Assembly (NCBI GenBank): GCA_024236415.1
Contig: JACKKN010000011.1
Span: 62,001 to 126,000, forward strand
Direction: 5' to 3'
Source: Hyphomicrobiales bacterium
GTDB lineage: Bacteria; Pseudomonadota; Alphaproteobacteria; Rhodospirillales; JACKKN01
DNA length: 64,000 nucleotides
Part shown: piece by piece, positions 23,636 to 32,411 of the stretch
Layout of the letters: each line of letters begins with the position of its first letter
Position numbering within the stretch: position 1 is the first letter of the stretch
Notes under the pieces: generated by a model
Seen by the model: only the letters and a program-made list of their open reading frames with translations
Databases searched by the model: none
What the model was told of the DNA's origin: nothing
Translations under genes and position numbers: made by a program

Positions 23636-25087
23636 GAGCCTCTTGCAGAATTCGAGCTTGATGCGGGGTGTTTTTTTGATTGGCTTGCGGGTGCGGCAAC
23701 GAAGGCCTCTCGGATTTGCGCAATCGGGTTGGATTTTGCCACGCGGTGCGGGTTTGCGGCGCGTTCAGGCCAAGTCGGTCCGGCTGCGTCCCCTCGGAAG
23801 AGGTCGCGTGATGTTGGCGCCCGGGAGGCTCCGGGTTACGGAACCAGACGCATCAATTGATCGACAGTCAACGCCAGGATGCCGAACATCAGGTGGCACA
23901 TCACCTTGTCGTGGCCGCGGACGCGAACCGTGCGGCCGCCGAAGTCGTCCTTGAGCCGGGCGTTGACCCGCTCGGCGGCCGTGCGCTCGCCATAGCGGAT
24001 CTTCTCCGCGGTCTGGTATCCGGCGTGCCGGCGCCGTTCCGCCTCGAGGGCCAGTTCCCGCTTGCGCTCGGCCTTGCCCCAGGGGTTGGCCTCGATGATC
24101 GGGACGTGGCCGAGAGATCGGCTATGGTCCTTGATCTCGCCGACGTCGTAGGCACTGTCCATCAGGTCATACAGGCTCCTCACCCGCGCCGCCGTGAGGG
24201 TCGCCAGCGGGATCGCCGCTTGGCTGTCGTGCAGCGACGCCGCGCTCAGCAGGGCGCTCAGCGGCACCATGCCGTCGGCCACATCCAGGTGCAGCTTATA
24301 GCCGGTCCAACTGCTCCTGTAGCCCTTGGCGCTGCGCTTGGTGCCGACGGCGCAGTGCCGCGGCAGGTCGGCCAGCATCTCCTCGAGGGTCATGTCCAGT
24401 TGGCGCTCCAGGCGCCGCCGCCGCCGCGGCGCCTCCTCGCCCTTGCGCGGCCGACCGCGCCCGCGCTTCGGCTTGCCAGGCAACGCCGCCGGCTTCTCGC
24501 GCGCCTCGATCGCCGTGCTGTCCCGCGAGACGTGGCCGACCAGCCGCTCCGCGTGGGTGCTTTCGATCAACGCCTGGTGCAGGCGGCTCGGCAGGGCACT
24601 CCGCGCGAACTCGGCAAAAGCCCGCGAGAAGGTCGACTCGCTGGGCACCGACCCCAGGCGCTCCCAGCCGCAAAGCCGGCGCAAGGTCTTGTCAACCGAG
24701 AGCCGCTCGATCAGCAGGCCGGTCGTCGGCAGGTTGAACACCGCCTTGGCGACGAAGGCACGGGCCAGAGCCGCACGGTCCGAAGGCGGACAGCCGGCGC
24801 CGCCACGCCGGTAGGGCAGAAACGCCTCCACCCCGACCACATCAAGCACCGTGACCAACCGTCGGTGGCGATCCCCAAGTGGGCCCAGTTCCTCTTCCAG
24901 CCACGGGAACAGTTGGCCTTGCAGCCGTTGCCAGCAAGCTGTTAACGTCTTTCTCAGAGGCATCCTCCGCAGTCCCTTCCAGTGGTTGTTCCGCAAAACA
25001 AGCCTACTGGAACAAGACTGCGGAGGCCCTCGGAAACCGCCCCAATCCCCAAAATTCCACGCGCCTCGGCAATTCTGCAAGAGGCTC
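23636..25087. mobile_element. Complete insertion sequence, 1452 bp
   Basis: The element is bounded by perfect 17-bp inverted repeats, GAGCCTCTTGCAGAATT at 23636-23652 and its complement at 25071-25087. AAAA occurs directly outside each end, so a 4-base target duplication is plausible. One DDE transposase gene on the minus strand fills most of it. About 184 bases inside the left end are noncoding. It sits between the lactonase gene and dapD and breaks no recognisable gene. Only one copy is present here. Confidence 0.92.
23836..24963 (-). CDS. IS4/IS5-superfamily DDE transposase
   Basis: Cut-and-paste transposase of 375 residues, apparently intact. An N-terminal DUF772-like domain (PPSDRAALARAFVAKAVFNL, SESTFSRAFAEFA) precedes an RNase H-like core. 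The acidic residues are D in SRDSTAI, D in YDLMDSAYD and E in GERTAAERVNARLKDDFG. A basic low-complexity insert (PGKPKRGRGRPRKG) sits between the first and second acidic residues. ATG 24963 gives a normal N-terminus; the frame is open further upstream to 25089, beyond the element's own end. The layout fits the IS5/IS1182 groups, but I cannot assign the ISfinder family without a search. Its codon use is as GC-rich as the host, so it is well adapted or recently moved within related genomes. Confidence 0.9.
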   Translation of the reverse strand: MPLRKTLTACWQRLQGQLFPWLEEELGPLGDRHRRLVTVLDVVGVEAFLPYRRGGAGCPPSDRAALARAFVAKAVFNLPTTGLLIERLSVDKTLRRLCGWERLGSVPSESTFSRAFAEFARSALPSRLHQALIESTHAERLVGHVSRDSTAIEAREKPAALPGKPKRGRGRPRKGEEAPRRRRRLERQLDMTLEEMLADLPRHCAVGTKRSAKGYRSSWTGYKLHLDVADGMVPLSALLSAASLHDSQAAIPLATLTAARVRSLYDLMDSAYDVGEIKDHSRSLGHVPIIEANPWGKAERKRELALEAERRRHAGYQTAEKIRYGERTAAERVNARLKDDFGGRTVRVRGHDKVMCHLMFGILALTVDQLMRLVP

Positions 25088-25576
25088 AAAAGTCGTCATC
25101 ACCCCGCAACGCCCGCCATCGGCACCCGACGACTGCCGGCGACCCCCGACGGCTGGCGTGCAAACATCTTCACCATGTCAAAGAACAAAAGGAACATATG
25201 CGTATCTCAGGATTAATTTTCAAGCCCTGGCGGTGCGAATTTTCATGTCACCACAGAGGAGACCCGAGGCACGGAGGTGATGAGGGCAAGCCGCGCGCAG
25301 CGCCCTTCCAACCCCCGCGTTCCTCCGCGAAACCCCGGCGACCCCTGCGTTTCAGGGCCTTGAAACGCGGAGGACGCGGAGGATGCGCAGGGGCTCGCGG
25401 GAAAAAGTATGCGCTGCGCGCGGATTTTTCCCTCTGTGCCTCGGTGCCTCTGTGGTTCGCCTCCCCCATGCCGCAGGGCACAACGGCCAAAACATTGACA
25501 TCCCAACCCCACCCGCGCATTCTCCGCCGCGACAAATCGAACCCCGTTCCCGAGCCAACAACAGACGCGGAAGACC
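25088..25576. other. Intergenic spacer with a large imperfect inverted repeat
   Basis: No gene is seen between the insertion sequence and dapD. CCACAGAGG...GAGGCACGGAGG at 25251-25277 pairs with the complement at 25431-25455, and the interior has a CGTTTCA/TGAAACG hairpin and a GCGGAGGA repeat (about 25310-25390). This mosaic of CACAGAGG and GCGGAGGA units is of a kind seen between genes in many bacteria. The dapD promoter may lie in the AT-richer 25480-25560. Confidence 0.6.
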
Positions 25577-26422
25577 ATGAGCCACAGCCACCTTGAGACC
25601 ACCATCGACGCCGCCTGGGAGGCGCGCGAGACCATTGGGCTGGACACCACCGGCGAGGTCCGCGAGGCCGTGAACGAGGCCCTGGAGCTGCTGGATTCCG
25701 GCCAGGTCCGGGTCGCCGAGCGCCGCGGCGTGGGCGACTGGAAGGTCAACCAGTGGCTGAAGAAGGCGGTGCTGCTGAGCTTCCGCCTGAACGACATGGA
25801 GGTCATCGACGGCGGTGCCGGCGCCGCCACCTGGTGGGACAAGGTGCCCAGCAAGTTCGTGGGCTGGGGCGAGAACCGGTTCCGCGACGCGGGCTTCCGC
25901 GCCGTGCCCAACTGCGTCGTGCGCAAGTCCGCCTACATCGCCCCGGGCGTGATCCTGATGCCAAGCTTCGTCAACCTGGGCGCCCACGTCGCCTCGGGCA
26001 CCATGGTCGACACCTGGGCCACCGTGGGGTCCTGCGCCCAGATCGGCAAGGACGTGCACCTGTCGGGCGGGGTCGGGATCGGTGGTGTTTTGGAGCCCCT
26101 GCAGGCCGGGCCGGTGATCATCGAGGACAACTGCTTCATCGGCGCGCGGTCGGAAGTGGTCGAGGGCGTGGTGGTCGAGGAGGGCAGCGTGCTGGCCATG
26201 GGCGTCTACATCGGCGCCTCGACCAAGATCATCGACCGCAGCACCGGCGAGGTCTTCATCGGCCGGGTGCCGGCCTATTCGGTGGTGGTGTCGGGCACCC
26301 TGCCCGGCAAGCCCCTGCCCGACGGCTCGCCGGGGCCGGGCCTGTACTGCGCCGTGATCGTCAAGCGGGTCGACGCCCAGACCCGGTCCAAGACCTCCAT
26401 CAACGACCTGCTGCGCGACTGA
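25577..26422 (+). CDS. dapD: Tetrahydrodipicolinate N-succinyltransferase
   Basis: Catalyses succinyl transfer from succinyl-CoA to tetrahydrodipicolinate in the succinylase branch of lysine and diaminopimelate synthesis; cytoplasmic trimer. The 281-residue protein has the N-terminal helical domain with WKVNQWLKKAVLLSFRLND, then a left-handed beta helix of hexapeptide repeats starting near ILMPSFVNLGAHVASGTMVD and VGSCAQIGKDVHLSGGVGIGG, and the conserved ENCFIGARSEVVEG type block (DNCFIGARSEVVEG). Length and motifs are standard. dapE follows 14 bases after its stop, so the two steps of the pathway are co-transcribed. Confidence 0.98.
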   Translation: MSHSHLETTIDAAWEARETIGLDTTGEVREAVNEALELLDSGQVRVAERRGVGDWKVNQWLKKAVLLSFRLNDMEVIDGGAGAATWWDKVPSKFVGWGENRFRDAGFRAVPNCVVRKSAYIAPGVILMPSFVNLGAHVASGTMVDTWATVGSCAQIGKDVHLSGGVGIGGVLEPLQAGPVIIEDNCFIGARSEVVEGVVVEEGSVLAMGVYIGASTKIIDRSTGEVFIGRVPAYSVVVSGTLPGKPLPDGSPGPGLYCAVIVKRVDAQTRSKTSINDLLRD

Positions 26423-26436
26423 GGGCGCCCCCCGCC

Positions 26437-27618
26437 GTGGCCCTCGACCCGGTCGTCCTGGCGCAAGACCTGATCCGCTGTCCCAGCGTGACCCCGGTGG
26501 ACGCCGGCGCGCTGGACTGCCTGCAGGGCGTGCTGGAGGACCTGGGATTCACCTGCGCCCGGCTGGTGTTCAGCGACGACGACACGCCGGACGTGGACAA
26601 CCTGTACGCCCGCATCGGCACGCAATCCCCCAACTTCTGCTTCGCCGGGCACACCGACGTGGTGCCGGCCGGCGACACCGCCGCCTGGTCCGTGGACCCG
26701 TTCGCCGCCGAGGTGCGCGACGGCCGCCTGATCGGCCGCGGCGCGGCCGACATGAAGGGCGCCATCGCCGCCTTCGCCGCCGCCGCCGCCGGGTTCCTGG
26801 ATGACCGGGGGGGCGCCGGGGGGGCCGCCGGGGACGCCGACTTCGGCGGCTCCATCAGCCTGCTGATCACCGGCGACGAGGAGGGCCCGTCCGTCAACGG
26901 CACGCGCAAGGTGCTGGACTGGATGCGCGACCGCGGCGAGACCATCGACGCCTGCGTGGTGGGCGAGCCCAGCAACCCCACCACCCTGGGCGAGATGGCC
27001 AAGATCGGCCGCCGCGGCAGCATGTACGCCGACCTGACCGTGCGCGGCATCCAGGGCCACTCGGCCTATCCCGAGCGGGCCGACAACCCGCTGCCGCGTC
27101 TGGTGCGCATGCTGGCGGCCATCGAGGGCGACACCCTGGACCAGGGGTCGGACCACTTCCCGCCCAGCACCGTGACCCTGACCACCGTGGACGTGGGCAA
27201 CCCGGCCGGCAACGTGATCCCGGCCCAGGGCTTCGCCCGCTACAACATCCGCTTCAACGACCTGCACACCGGCCGGGGCGTGGCCGACTGGGTGCGCGCC
27301 CACTGCGACGCCGTGGGCGGGGACTATGACCTGGCGATCCGCATCAGCGGCGAATCGTTCCTCACCCCGCCGGGGCCGCTGAGCGACCTGGTGGTGGCCG
27401 CGGTGGCCGCCGAGACCGGCCGCACGCCGGCGCTGAGCACCACCGGCGGCACCTCGGACGCGCGCTTCATCAAGGACTTCTGCCCGGTGATCGAGTTCGG
27501 CATGAACTCGGACATGGCGCACAAGGTGGACGAGAGCGTGGCGGTGGACGAGCTGCGGGCCCTGGCGCGCGTCTACCGCCGGGTGCTGGACGGCTTCTTC
27601 GCCGCCGGGGGGGCCTGA
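26437..27618 (+). CDS. dapE: Succinyl-diaminopimelate desuccinylase
   Basis: Zinc peptidase of family M20 that removes succinate from N-succinyl-LL-diaminopimelate. The 393-residue protein (GTG start) has the metal ligands H72 in AGHTDVVPAGD, D106 in GRGAADMKG, E148/E149 in TGDEEG and the later histidine in MAHKVDE. The dimerisation domain contains GIQGHSAYPERADNP. A Gly-rich insert, DDRGGAGGAAGDADFGG, lies just before the catalytic Glu and is encoded by G-runs; most relatives lack it. It follows dapD by 14 bases and is followed after one base by a membrane protein gene, so the three are one transcription unit. Confidence 0.97.
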   Translation: MALDPVVLAQDLIRCPSVTPVDAGALDCLQGVLEDLGFTCARLVFSDDDTPDVDNLYARIGTQSPNFCFAGHTDVVPAGDTAAWSVDPFAAEVRDGRLIGRGAADMKGAIAAFAAAAAGFLDDRGGAGGAAGDADFGGSISLLITGDEEGPSVNGTRKVLDWMRDRGETIDACVVGEPSNPTTLGEMAKIGRRGSMYADLTVRGIQGHSAYPERADNPLPRLVRMLAAIEGDTLDQGSDHFPPSTVTLTTVDVGNPAGNVIPAQGFARYNIRFNDLHTGRGVADWVRAHCDAVGGDYDLAIRISGESFLTPPGPLSDLVVAAVAAETGRTPALSTTGGTSDARFIKDFCPVIEFGMNSDMAHKVDESVAVDELRALARVYRRVLDGFFAAGGA

Positions 27619-27619
27619 C

Positions 27620-28189
27620 GTGCCGACCCGCGCCGAGGTCATCGCCGGCATCTATGGCGCCTACCGCCTGGCCCGCGCCGACGCCGGCGCCATGTCGTAT
27701 TTCGACACCACCCTTGACGGGTTCTGGAAATCCTTCTTCGCCGCCGCGGTGGTGGCGCCCTTCTACCTGCTTTTGCTGGTGCTGCGCCTGGCCACGGCCC
27801 AGACCGGGGTCCTGGACCCCCTGCGCTTCTTTACCGCCGAGGCCATCGGCTATGTCATCGCCTGGGTCGCCTTCCCGCTGATCATGATCCCCCTGTCCGA
27901 GGCCCTGGACCGGCGCGACCACTACTTCCGCTACCTGGTGGCCTACAACTGGGCGGCGGTGATCCAGAACGCCATCTACCTGCCCCTGGGCTTCCTGATC
28001 CTCAGCGGCCTGGTGCCCTTCGGCCTCGCCGTGCTGCTGGAGCTGGCGGCCATCGGCGCGATCCTGGCCTACGCCTGGTTCATCGCCCGCACGGCCCTGG
28101 ACATCCCGGGCCTGACCGCCGCCGGGCTGGTGTTCATCGATTTCGTGGTCGGCTTCGCCATCAACAAGGTGACGGGCGTCCTGTCCTGA
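27620..28189 (+). CDS. Polytopic membrane protein of unknown function
   Basis: Inner-membrane protein of 189 residues starting with GTG one base after the dapE stop, so translation is probably coupled. Five hydrophobic helices can be seen, at about 42-60, 72-95, 108-125, 128-150 and 160-185. Helix 1 contains FFAAAVVAPFYLLLLVLRLA; a conserved-looking polar stretch, EALDRRDHYFRYLVAYNWA, lies between helices 2 and 3. I do not recognise a named family. The link to dapE is positional; a role in amino acid export or in cell-envelope work would be a guess. Confidence 0.85.
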   Translation: MPTRAEVIAGIYGAYRLARADAGAMSYFDTTLDGFWKSFFAAAVVAPFYLLLLVLRLATAQTGVLDPLRFFTAEAIGYVIAWVAFPLIMIPLSEALDRRDHYFRYLVAYNWAAVIQNAIYLPLGFLILSGLVPFGLAVLLELAAIGAILAYAWFIARTALDIPGLTAAGLVFIDFVVGFAINKVTGVLS

Positions 28190-28247
28190 CGCCCCCGCGC
28201 GCCGCGCGCCGTGCCCTGCCCCCGCTGCCACCATAAAATCCTAACCG

Positions 28248-28276
28248 TTGAACCGCACTCCGCCTGACTGTTTAAT
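28248..28276 (+). promoter_or_regulatory. Sigma70-type promoter of the cyclase gene
   Basis: TTGAAC (28248-28253), 17 bases, then TTTAAT (28271-28276), in the 114-base gap before the cyclase gene. The start codon at 28304 has GGGGGAGGA just upstream. The predicted leader is about 20 bases long. Confidence 0.6.
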
Positions 28277-28303
28277 ATCCGGGCGAGTCCGGGGGAGGAC
28301 CGA

Positions 28304-30220
28304 ATGGAACGCCGCCTAGTCGCCATCCTTGCCGCGGACGTGGCCGGCTACAGCCGGCTGATGCACGCCGACGAGGAATCGACCCTGGCCGCCTGGTGGT
28401 CGGCGCGGCGCGAGGTGATCGACCCGCTGCTGGCCGCCCACGGCGGGCGCCTGGTCAAGCACACCGGCGACGGATTCCTGGCCGAGTTCGCCACCGCCCA
28501 GGGCGCGGTGCGCTGCGCCATGGCCATGCAGACCGAGATGGCCGGCCGCGATACCGAGCGGCCGGCCGAGGACCGCCTGCGGTTCCGCATGGGCATCAAC
28601 CTGGCCGAGATCGTCGACGACAGCGAGGACATCCACGGTGACGGCGTCAACATCGCGGCGCGCCTGGAGGCCCTGGCCGAGCCCGGCGGGATCTGCATCT
28701 CGCGCGACGTGCACAACCAGGTGCACCACCGGATCGACGCCGTGTTCGAGGACATGGGCGAGCAGAGCCTGAAGAACATCTCGCGCAAGGTCACGGTCTA
28801 TCGGATCCGCCTGGGGCACGCGCCCGCGGCCGCCGCGAAACCGGGCCCGGTGCGGTCCCGGCGGCGGCTGCTGGCGGGGGTCGCCGCCGCCGTGGCGGTG
28901 GCGGCGGGGATCGCCTGGACCGTCCTGGACGGCCGCGCGCCGGCGCCGCGGCCCCAGGCCGCCGCCCCCGCGGCGGAGACCACGAAACAGGCGCCGCCGG
29001 ACCCGGCCGAGGACACCGCGGCGCGGCCGGGCATCGCCGTCCTGCCCTTCAGCAACCGCAGCGGCGACGCCGAGCAGGACTACTTCAGCGACGGCATGAC
29101 CGAGGACCTGATCACCAGCCTGGCCAAGGTGTCGGGCCTGACCGTGGTGTCGCGCAACTCGTCCTTCGCCTTCAAGGGCCGGGCCGTGGACGTGCGCGAG
29201 GTGGGGCGGACCCTGGGCGCGCGCTACGTGGTCGAGGGCAGCGTGCGCCGCTCGGCCGGGCGCCTGCGCATCACTGCCCAGCTGACCGACACCCAGTCGG
29301 GGCACAGCCTGTGGGCGGAACGCTACGACCGCGACCTGGGCGAGGTGTTCGCCCTGCAGGACGAGGTGATCGGGCGCATCGTCACGGCGCTGCAGGTGAC
29401 CCTGACCCCGACCGAGCAGGCGTCGCTGGGCAGGAGCGACACCGACAGCATCGAGGCCTACGACTGGTACCTGCGCGGCCTGGAACAGCACGCCCGCTTC
29501 AACGAGACCGGCAACGCCCGCGCCATCGAGTACCTGCAGCGGGCCATCGACATCGACCCCCGGTTCGCGCGCGCCCACGCCTACCTGGGCTGGGCCTACG
29601 CCCGCGCCTACCTGTTTAACTGGACCGACCGGCCGGAGGAGGCCCTTCAGCGCGGGTTCGAACTGACGCGCAAGGCGGTGGACCTGGACCCGTCGATCCA
29701 CACCGGGTTCTTCATCCTCGGCATGGTCGAGCTGTACCGGCGCGAACACGGCAACGCCATCGCGGCGATCGAGAAGGCGCTCGAACTGGCGCCGCAGGAC
29801 GCCGACAACCTGGTGATGCTGGCGTTCGTGCTGTCCTATTCGGGCATGCCGGAACGCGCCCTGCCCCTGGTCGAGAAGGGGATGAAGCTCAATCCCTCGT
29901 ACTCGCACCTGTACGTGCAGAACCTGGGCATGACCCACTTCCTGCTCGGCCGCTACGGCGAAGCCATCGCCGAGTTCCGGCAGGTGCTGGAACGGAACCC
30001 GGAAAACACGCAGACGCGGCTGTGGCTGACCTCGGCCCTGGCCCACGCCGGGCTGCACGAGGAGGCGCGCTGGGAGGCGGACGAGCTGCTGGTCCTCGAC
30101 CCCGCGTTCTCCCTGGACGCGGTGGAGCGGTACCAACCGTTCAAGAACGCGAACGACCTGAACCGCTTCATCGCCGGCCTGCGCAAGGCCGGCCTGCGCA
30201 AGGCCGGGCTGGGCGGCTGA
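28304..30220 (+). CDS. Class III nucleotidyl cyclase with TolB-like and TPR domains
   Basis: Probable adenylate cyclase, 638 residues, anchored in the inner membrane. The N-terminal cytoplasmic catalytic domain (about 1-165) has metal-binding D12 in ILAADVAGYSRLM and D56 in VKHTGDGFLAEF, then MGINLAEIVDDSEDIHGDGVNIAARLE. A single membrane helix spans 188-207 and a Pro/Ala linker follows. A TolB/FlgO-like domain (IAVLPFSNRSGDAEQDYFSDGMTEDL... from about 243) and TPR repeats (about 385-620) would lie in the periplasm. This arrangement is common in rhizobial-type cyclases. The last 15 residues repeat AGLRK. The partner sensed by the TPR part is unknown. A MITE-like element begins 9 bases after the stop. 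Confidence 0.93.
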   Translation: MERRLVAILAADVAGYSRLMHADEESTLAAWWSARREVIDPLLAAHGGRLVKHTGDGFLAEFATAQGAVRCAMAMQTEMAGRDTERPAEDRLRFRMGINLAEIVDDSEDIHGDGVNIAARLEALAEPGGICISRDVHNQVHHRIDAVFEDMGEQSLKNISRKVTVYRIRLGHAPAAAAKPGPVRSRRRLLAGVAAAVAVAAGIAWTVLDGRAPAPRPQAAAPAAETTKQAPPDPAEDTAARPGIAVLPFSNRSGDAEQDYFSDGMTEDLITSLAKVSGLTVVSRNSSFAFKGRAVDVREVGRTLGARYVVEGSVRRSAGRLRITAQLTDTQSGHSLWAERYDRDLGEVFALQDEVIGRIVTALQVTLTPTEQASLGRSDTDSIEAYDWYLRGLEQHARFNETGNARAIEYLQRAIDIDPRFARAHAYLGWAYARAYLFNWTDRPEEALQRGFELTRKAVDLDPSIHTGFFILGMVELYRREHGNAIAAIEKALELAPQDADNLVMLAFVLSYSGMPERALPLVEKGMKLNPSYSHLYVQNLGMTHFLLGRYGEAIAEFRQVLERNPENTQTRLWLTSALAHAGLHEEARWEADELLVLDPAFSLDAVERYQPFKNANDLNRFIAGLRKAGLRKAGLGG

Positions 30221-30228
30221 GCGGCGGC

Positions 30229-30430
30229 GCTAAAGCGGTTTGCGTTTAATCTGACGCAATGGAGACGGGCCCTGCAGGCTTTCGGCTAGGAGTGGGCGCC
30301 GCGGCGATGCCATCGCATCGGAAGGCGTGCACGACGCGGTCCGAAAGCCTGCAGGGCCTGCCTTCGGTCGCCGTCCGGCGAGCCGGGACGGCGATCTCCA
30401 TGGGTCAGATTAAACGCAAACCGCTTTAGC
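30229..30430. mobile_element. MITE-like inverted-repeat element, 202 bp
   Basis: Perfect 27-bp inverted repeats close the element: the left arm (30229-30255) begins GCTAAAGCGGTTTGCGTTTA and the right arm (30404-30430) is its exact complement. Inside, a 17-bp inverted repeat, GCCCTGCAGGCTTTCGG, occupies 30269-30285 with its complement at 30341-30357, and further GC-rich hairpins lie at 30305-30320 and 30370-30395. It encodes nothing. No clear target duplication is visible. The right arm supplies the TAA stop of the adjoining small membrane gene. A nonautonomous transposon is the simplest reading; a bidirectional terminator role is possible. Confidence 0.75.
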
Positions 30431-30716
30431 CGCCCCAGGGCAGCAGGGCGGCGATGGCCGTCAGCCCCACCAGGCCCAGCAGCACCGGCGAGGCGAAGAA
30501 CCCGGCCACCGCCAGGGCCAGGCCGGCCAGGCCCCAGGCGATCTGCCCGAACAGCAGCGCCAGCAGGCTGAACACCAGGCCGATGGGGTTGAACAGCCAG
30601 CCGACCGTGAACAGCCCCAGCAGGCCGAAGGCCACGGCCAGGAAGCCGGTGACCGGGGTGCCGGGCCGGGCCCGCCGGTCCCCGTCGGGCGACAGGCGCA
30701 GCTCGCGGCGGTCCAT
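30426..30716 (-). CDS. Small membrane protein at the end of the decarboxylase operon
   Basis: Hydrophobic protein of 96 residues with three or four membrane helices starting at TPVTGFLAVAFGLLGLFTVGW. The N-terminus is polar and basic. It is the last gene of the sodium-pump operon, 21 bases after oadB, so a role connected with that complex is possible but not shown. Its TAA stop falls inside the right arm of the MITE-like element, so the original C-terminus may have been changed by that insertion. No family is recognised. Confidence 0.75.
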   Translation of the reverse strand: MDRRELRLSPDGDRRARPGTPVTGFLAVAFGLLGLFTVGWLFNPIGLVFSLLALLFGQIAWGLAGLALAVAGFFASPVLLGLVGLTAIAALLPWGG

Positions 30717-30737
30717 TGTCCGGCGCCCCTCCCCGGC

Positions 30738-31943
30738 TCAGCGGATCAGGGTGATGAAGATGCCGGCGAAGATGGCCGAGGTGATGACCCCCGAGATGCT
30801 GGCCCCCAGGGCGTGGGGCAGCACCACGGCGTCGGGGTTGGCCTCGGTCACGGTCTTCTGCGCCACCTTGGCCGTGGTCGGGATGCAGCTGACCCCGGCG
30901 ATGCCGATCACCGGGTTGTACTTGCCCTTGCTGAGGAACCACAGCACGTAGCCGCCGAGCAGCCCGCCGATGCCCGAGAACAGCAGCGCCAGGATGCCGA
31001 TCACCAGCAGGGTCAGGACCCGCGGGTTGAGGATGGTGCCGGCCTCGCACAGCACGCCCAGCAGCAGGCCGAGGAAGAAGGTGGCGCCGTACAGGAACGG
31101 TCCGGCCAGCACGTCAGCGAAGTTGACCAGGCCGCTCTCGCGCACGATCACCCCCAGGAACAGCGAGAAGAACAGCGGCGCCGCCACCGGGAACAGCAGG
31201 CACAGCACCACGCAGGCGACCACGCAGAAAGCCATCTTCTCGGCCGAGCTGATCTCGGGCAGCTTTTCGGGCGGCATGCGGATGGCGCGCAGCTTGCGCG
31301 GCACCATCAGGCGGATCAGGTACGGATAGCCGCCGTAGGTCAGCCCCAGGTACAGGTAGGCGACCACGGTGATGGGCACGAACAGGTCCTCGGACAGCAT
31401 CAGCGAGGCGAACAGGATCATCGGCCCGTCGGCGCCGCCGATGGTGGCGGCGGCGGCGGCGTCGTTGATGGGCAGGCCCATCCACACCGCCAGCGGGAAG
31501 GCCACCACCGTGCCGGCCTCGGCACAGAGCGCGATGAACATGCTCTTGAACGGCCGCACCATGACGAAGCCCACGTCCAGCAGCACGCCGATGCCCATGA
31601 ACACCACGCAGGCGATCAGGCCGTTGGAGAAGGTCAGGGTATAGATGGGTTGCAGCCAGTCCACCTGCAGCGTGGTCAACAGCGCCTTGGTGTCGGTCAC
31701 CAGGGGATCGACGAACAGGGTCCCCGGTTTGTTGCCCTCGAAGAACATGACGCTGGCGTTGATGGTCGCCATGCCCAGGCCCATGGGGATCATCAGCAGG
31801 GCCTCGAGCACGCCCTTGCGCCCCAGGTAGATGAGCAACACGCCCAGTCCGATGAGGAACAGGCGCATGAGCATGATCTTGGTGTCCGCCGCGACCAGCG
31901 TGGCGATGCCCTGGAACAGGTTGAGGAAATCGACGTCGCCCAT
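30738..31943 (-). CDS. oadB: Sodium-pumping decarboxylase, beta subunit
   Basis: Integral membrane subunit of the biotin-dependent sodium-translocating decarboxylases. It decarboxylates carboxybiotin and pumps sodium outward. The 401-residue protein has about ten hydrophobic helices and the family core AAAAATIGGADGPMILFASLML with D172, equivalent to the aspartate essential for sodium transport in characterised OadB. PVIGIAGVSCIPTTAKVAQK and PHALGASISGVITSAI are the conserved C-terminal loops. It follows the biotin carrier gene by 21 bases. The operon as a whole suggests methylmalonyl-CoA (or a related acyl-CoA) as the substrate rather than oxaloacetate. Confidence 0.95.
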   Translation of the reverse strand: MGDVDFLNLFQGIATLVAADTKIMLMRLFLIGLGVLLIYLGRKGVLEALLMIPMGLGMATINASVMFFEGNKPGTLFVDPLVTDTKALLTTLQVDWLQPIYTLTFSNGLIACVVFMGIGVLLDVGFVMVRPFKSMFIALCAEAGTVVAFPLAVWMGLPINDAAAAATIGGADGPMILFASLMLSEDLFVPITVVAYLYLGLTYGGYPYLIRLMVPRKLRAIRMPPEKLPEISSAEKMAFCVVACVVLCLLFPVAAPLFFSLFLGVIVRESGLVNFADVLAGPFLYGATFFLGLLLGVLCEAGTILNPRVLTLLVIGILALLFSGIGGLLGGYVLWFLSKGKYNPVIGIAGVSCIPTTAKVAQKTVTEANPDAVVLPHALGASISGVITSAIFAGIFITLIR

Positions 31944-31964
31944 GGGGACTCCCTGCGCCGGGGG

Positions 31965-32372
31965 TTATGCGATGGAGATCAGGACCTGACCGGCCTCGAC
32001 CGCCTGGCCCGCCTGGATGTGGATCTTGCTGACCTTGCCGTTGCCGTGGCAAATCACGCCGGATTTCATCTTCATGGCCTCGATGGTCACCAGGCGGTCG
32101 CCCTCGGCCACCTCCTGGCCCACGGTGACGTGGATCTCGTGGACCACGCCGGCCAGCGGGCTGACCTCGTCGCCGGCGACGGCGGCGGCCGCGGGCTTGG
32201 GCGCGCTGGGCGCCGCCGCCGGCGGCGGCGCGTCGGGCACGGCGGTGCGGCGGGCCGGCCGGCCCATGCCGCCGCGGTCCGGATACAGCCGGTCGGTGCC
32301 CTCGGTGGTCTCCTCGACGGTCACTTCATAGGGTGTGCCGTCGACGGTAACGCGGAAGGTTCTAACCATCAT
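31965..32372 (-). CDS. Biotin carrier subunit of the sodium-pumping decarboxylase
   Basis: Carries carboxyl groups between the carboxyltransferase and the membrane pump. The 135-residue protein has a short N-terminal strand domain, a flexible Pro/Ala-rich linker (residues 47-66) and a C-terminal biotinyl domain from about 69 to 135. The biotin lysine is K101 in EAMKMKSG. SPLAGVVHEIHVTVGQEVAEGD is the usual start of this domain. Two in-frame ATGs lie at 32372 and 32369; the first is given. It lies 39 bases after oadG and 21 before oadB in the same operon. Confidence 0.95.
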   Translation of the reverse strand: MMVRTFRVTVDGTPYEVTVEETTEGTDRLYPDRGGMGRPARRTAVPDAPPPAAAPSAPKPAAAAVAGDEVSPLAGVVHEIHVTVGQEVAEGDRLVTIEAMKMKSGVICHGNGKVSKIHIQAGQAVEAGQVLISIA

Positions 32373-32411
32373 CCCGGTGGCTCCTTGACTGTCTCTCGGG
32401 CTGTGTCACGT

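Noticed and set aside
25088..25576. CRISPR-like short repeats (CACAGAGG, GCGGAGGA)
   Set aside because: The units are irregular in length and spacing and are partly inverted. There are no unique spacers of constant size and no cas genes.
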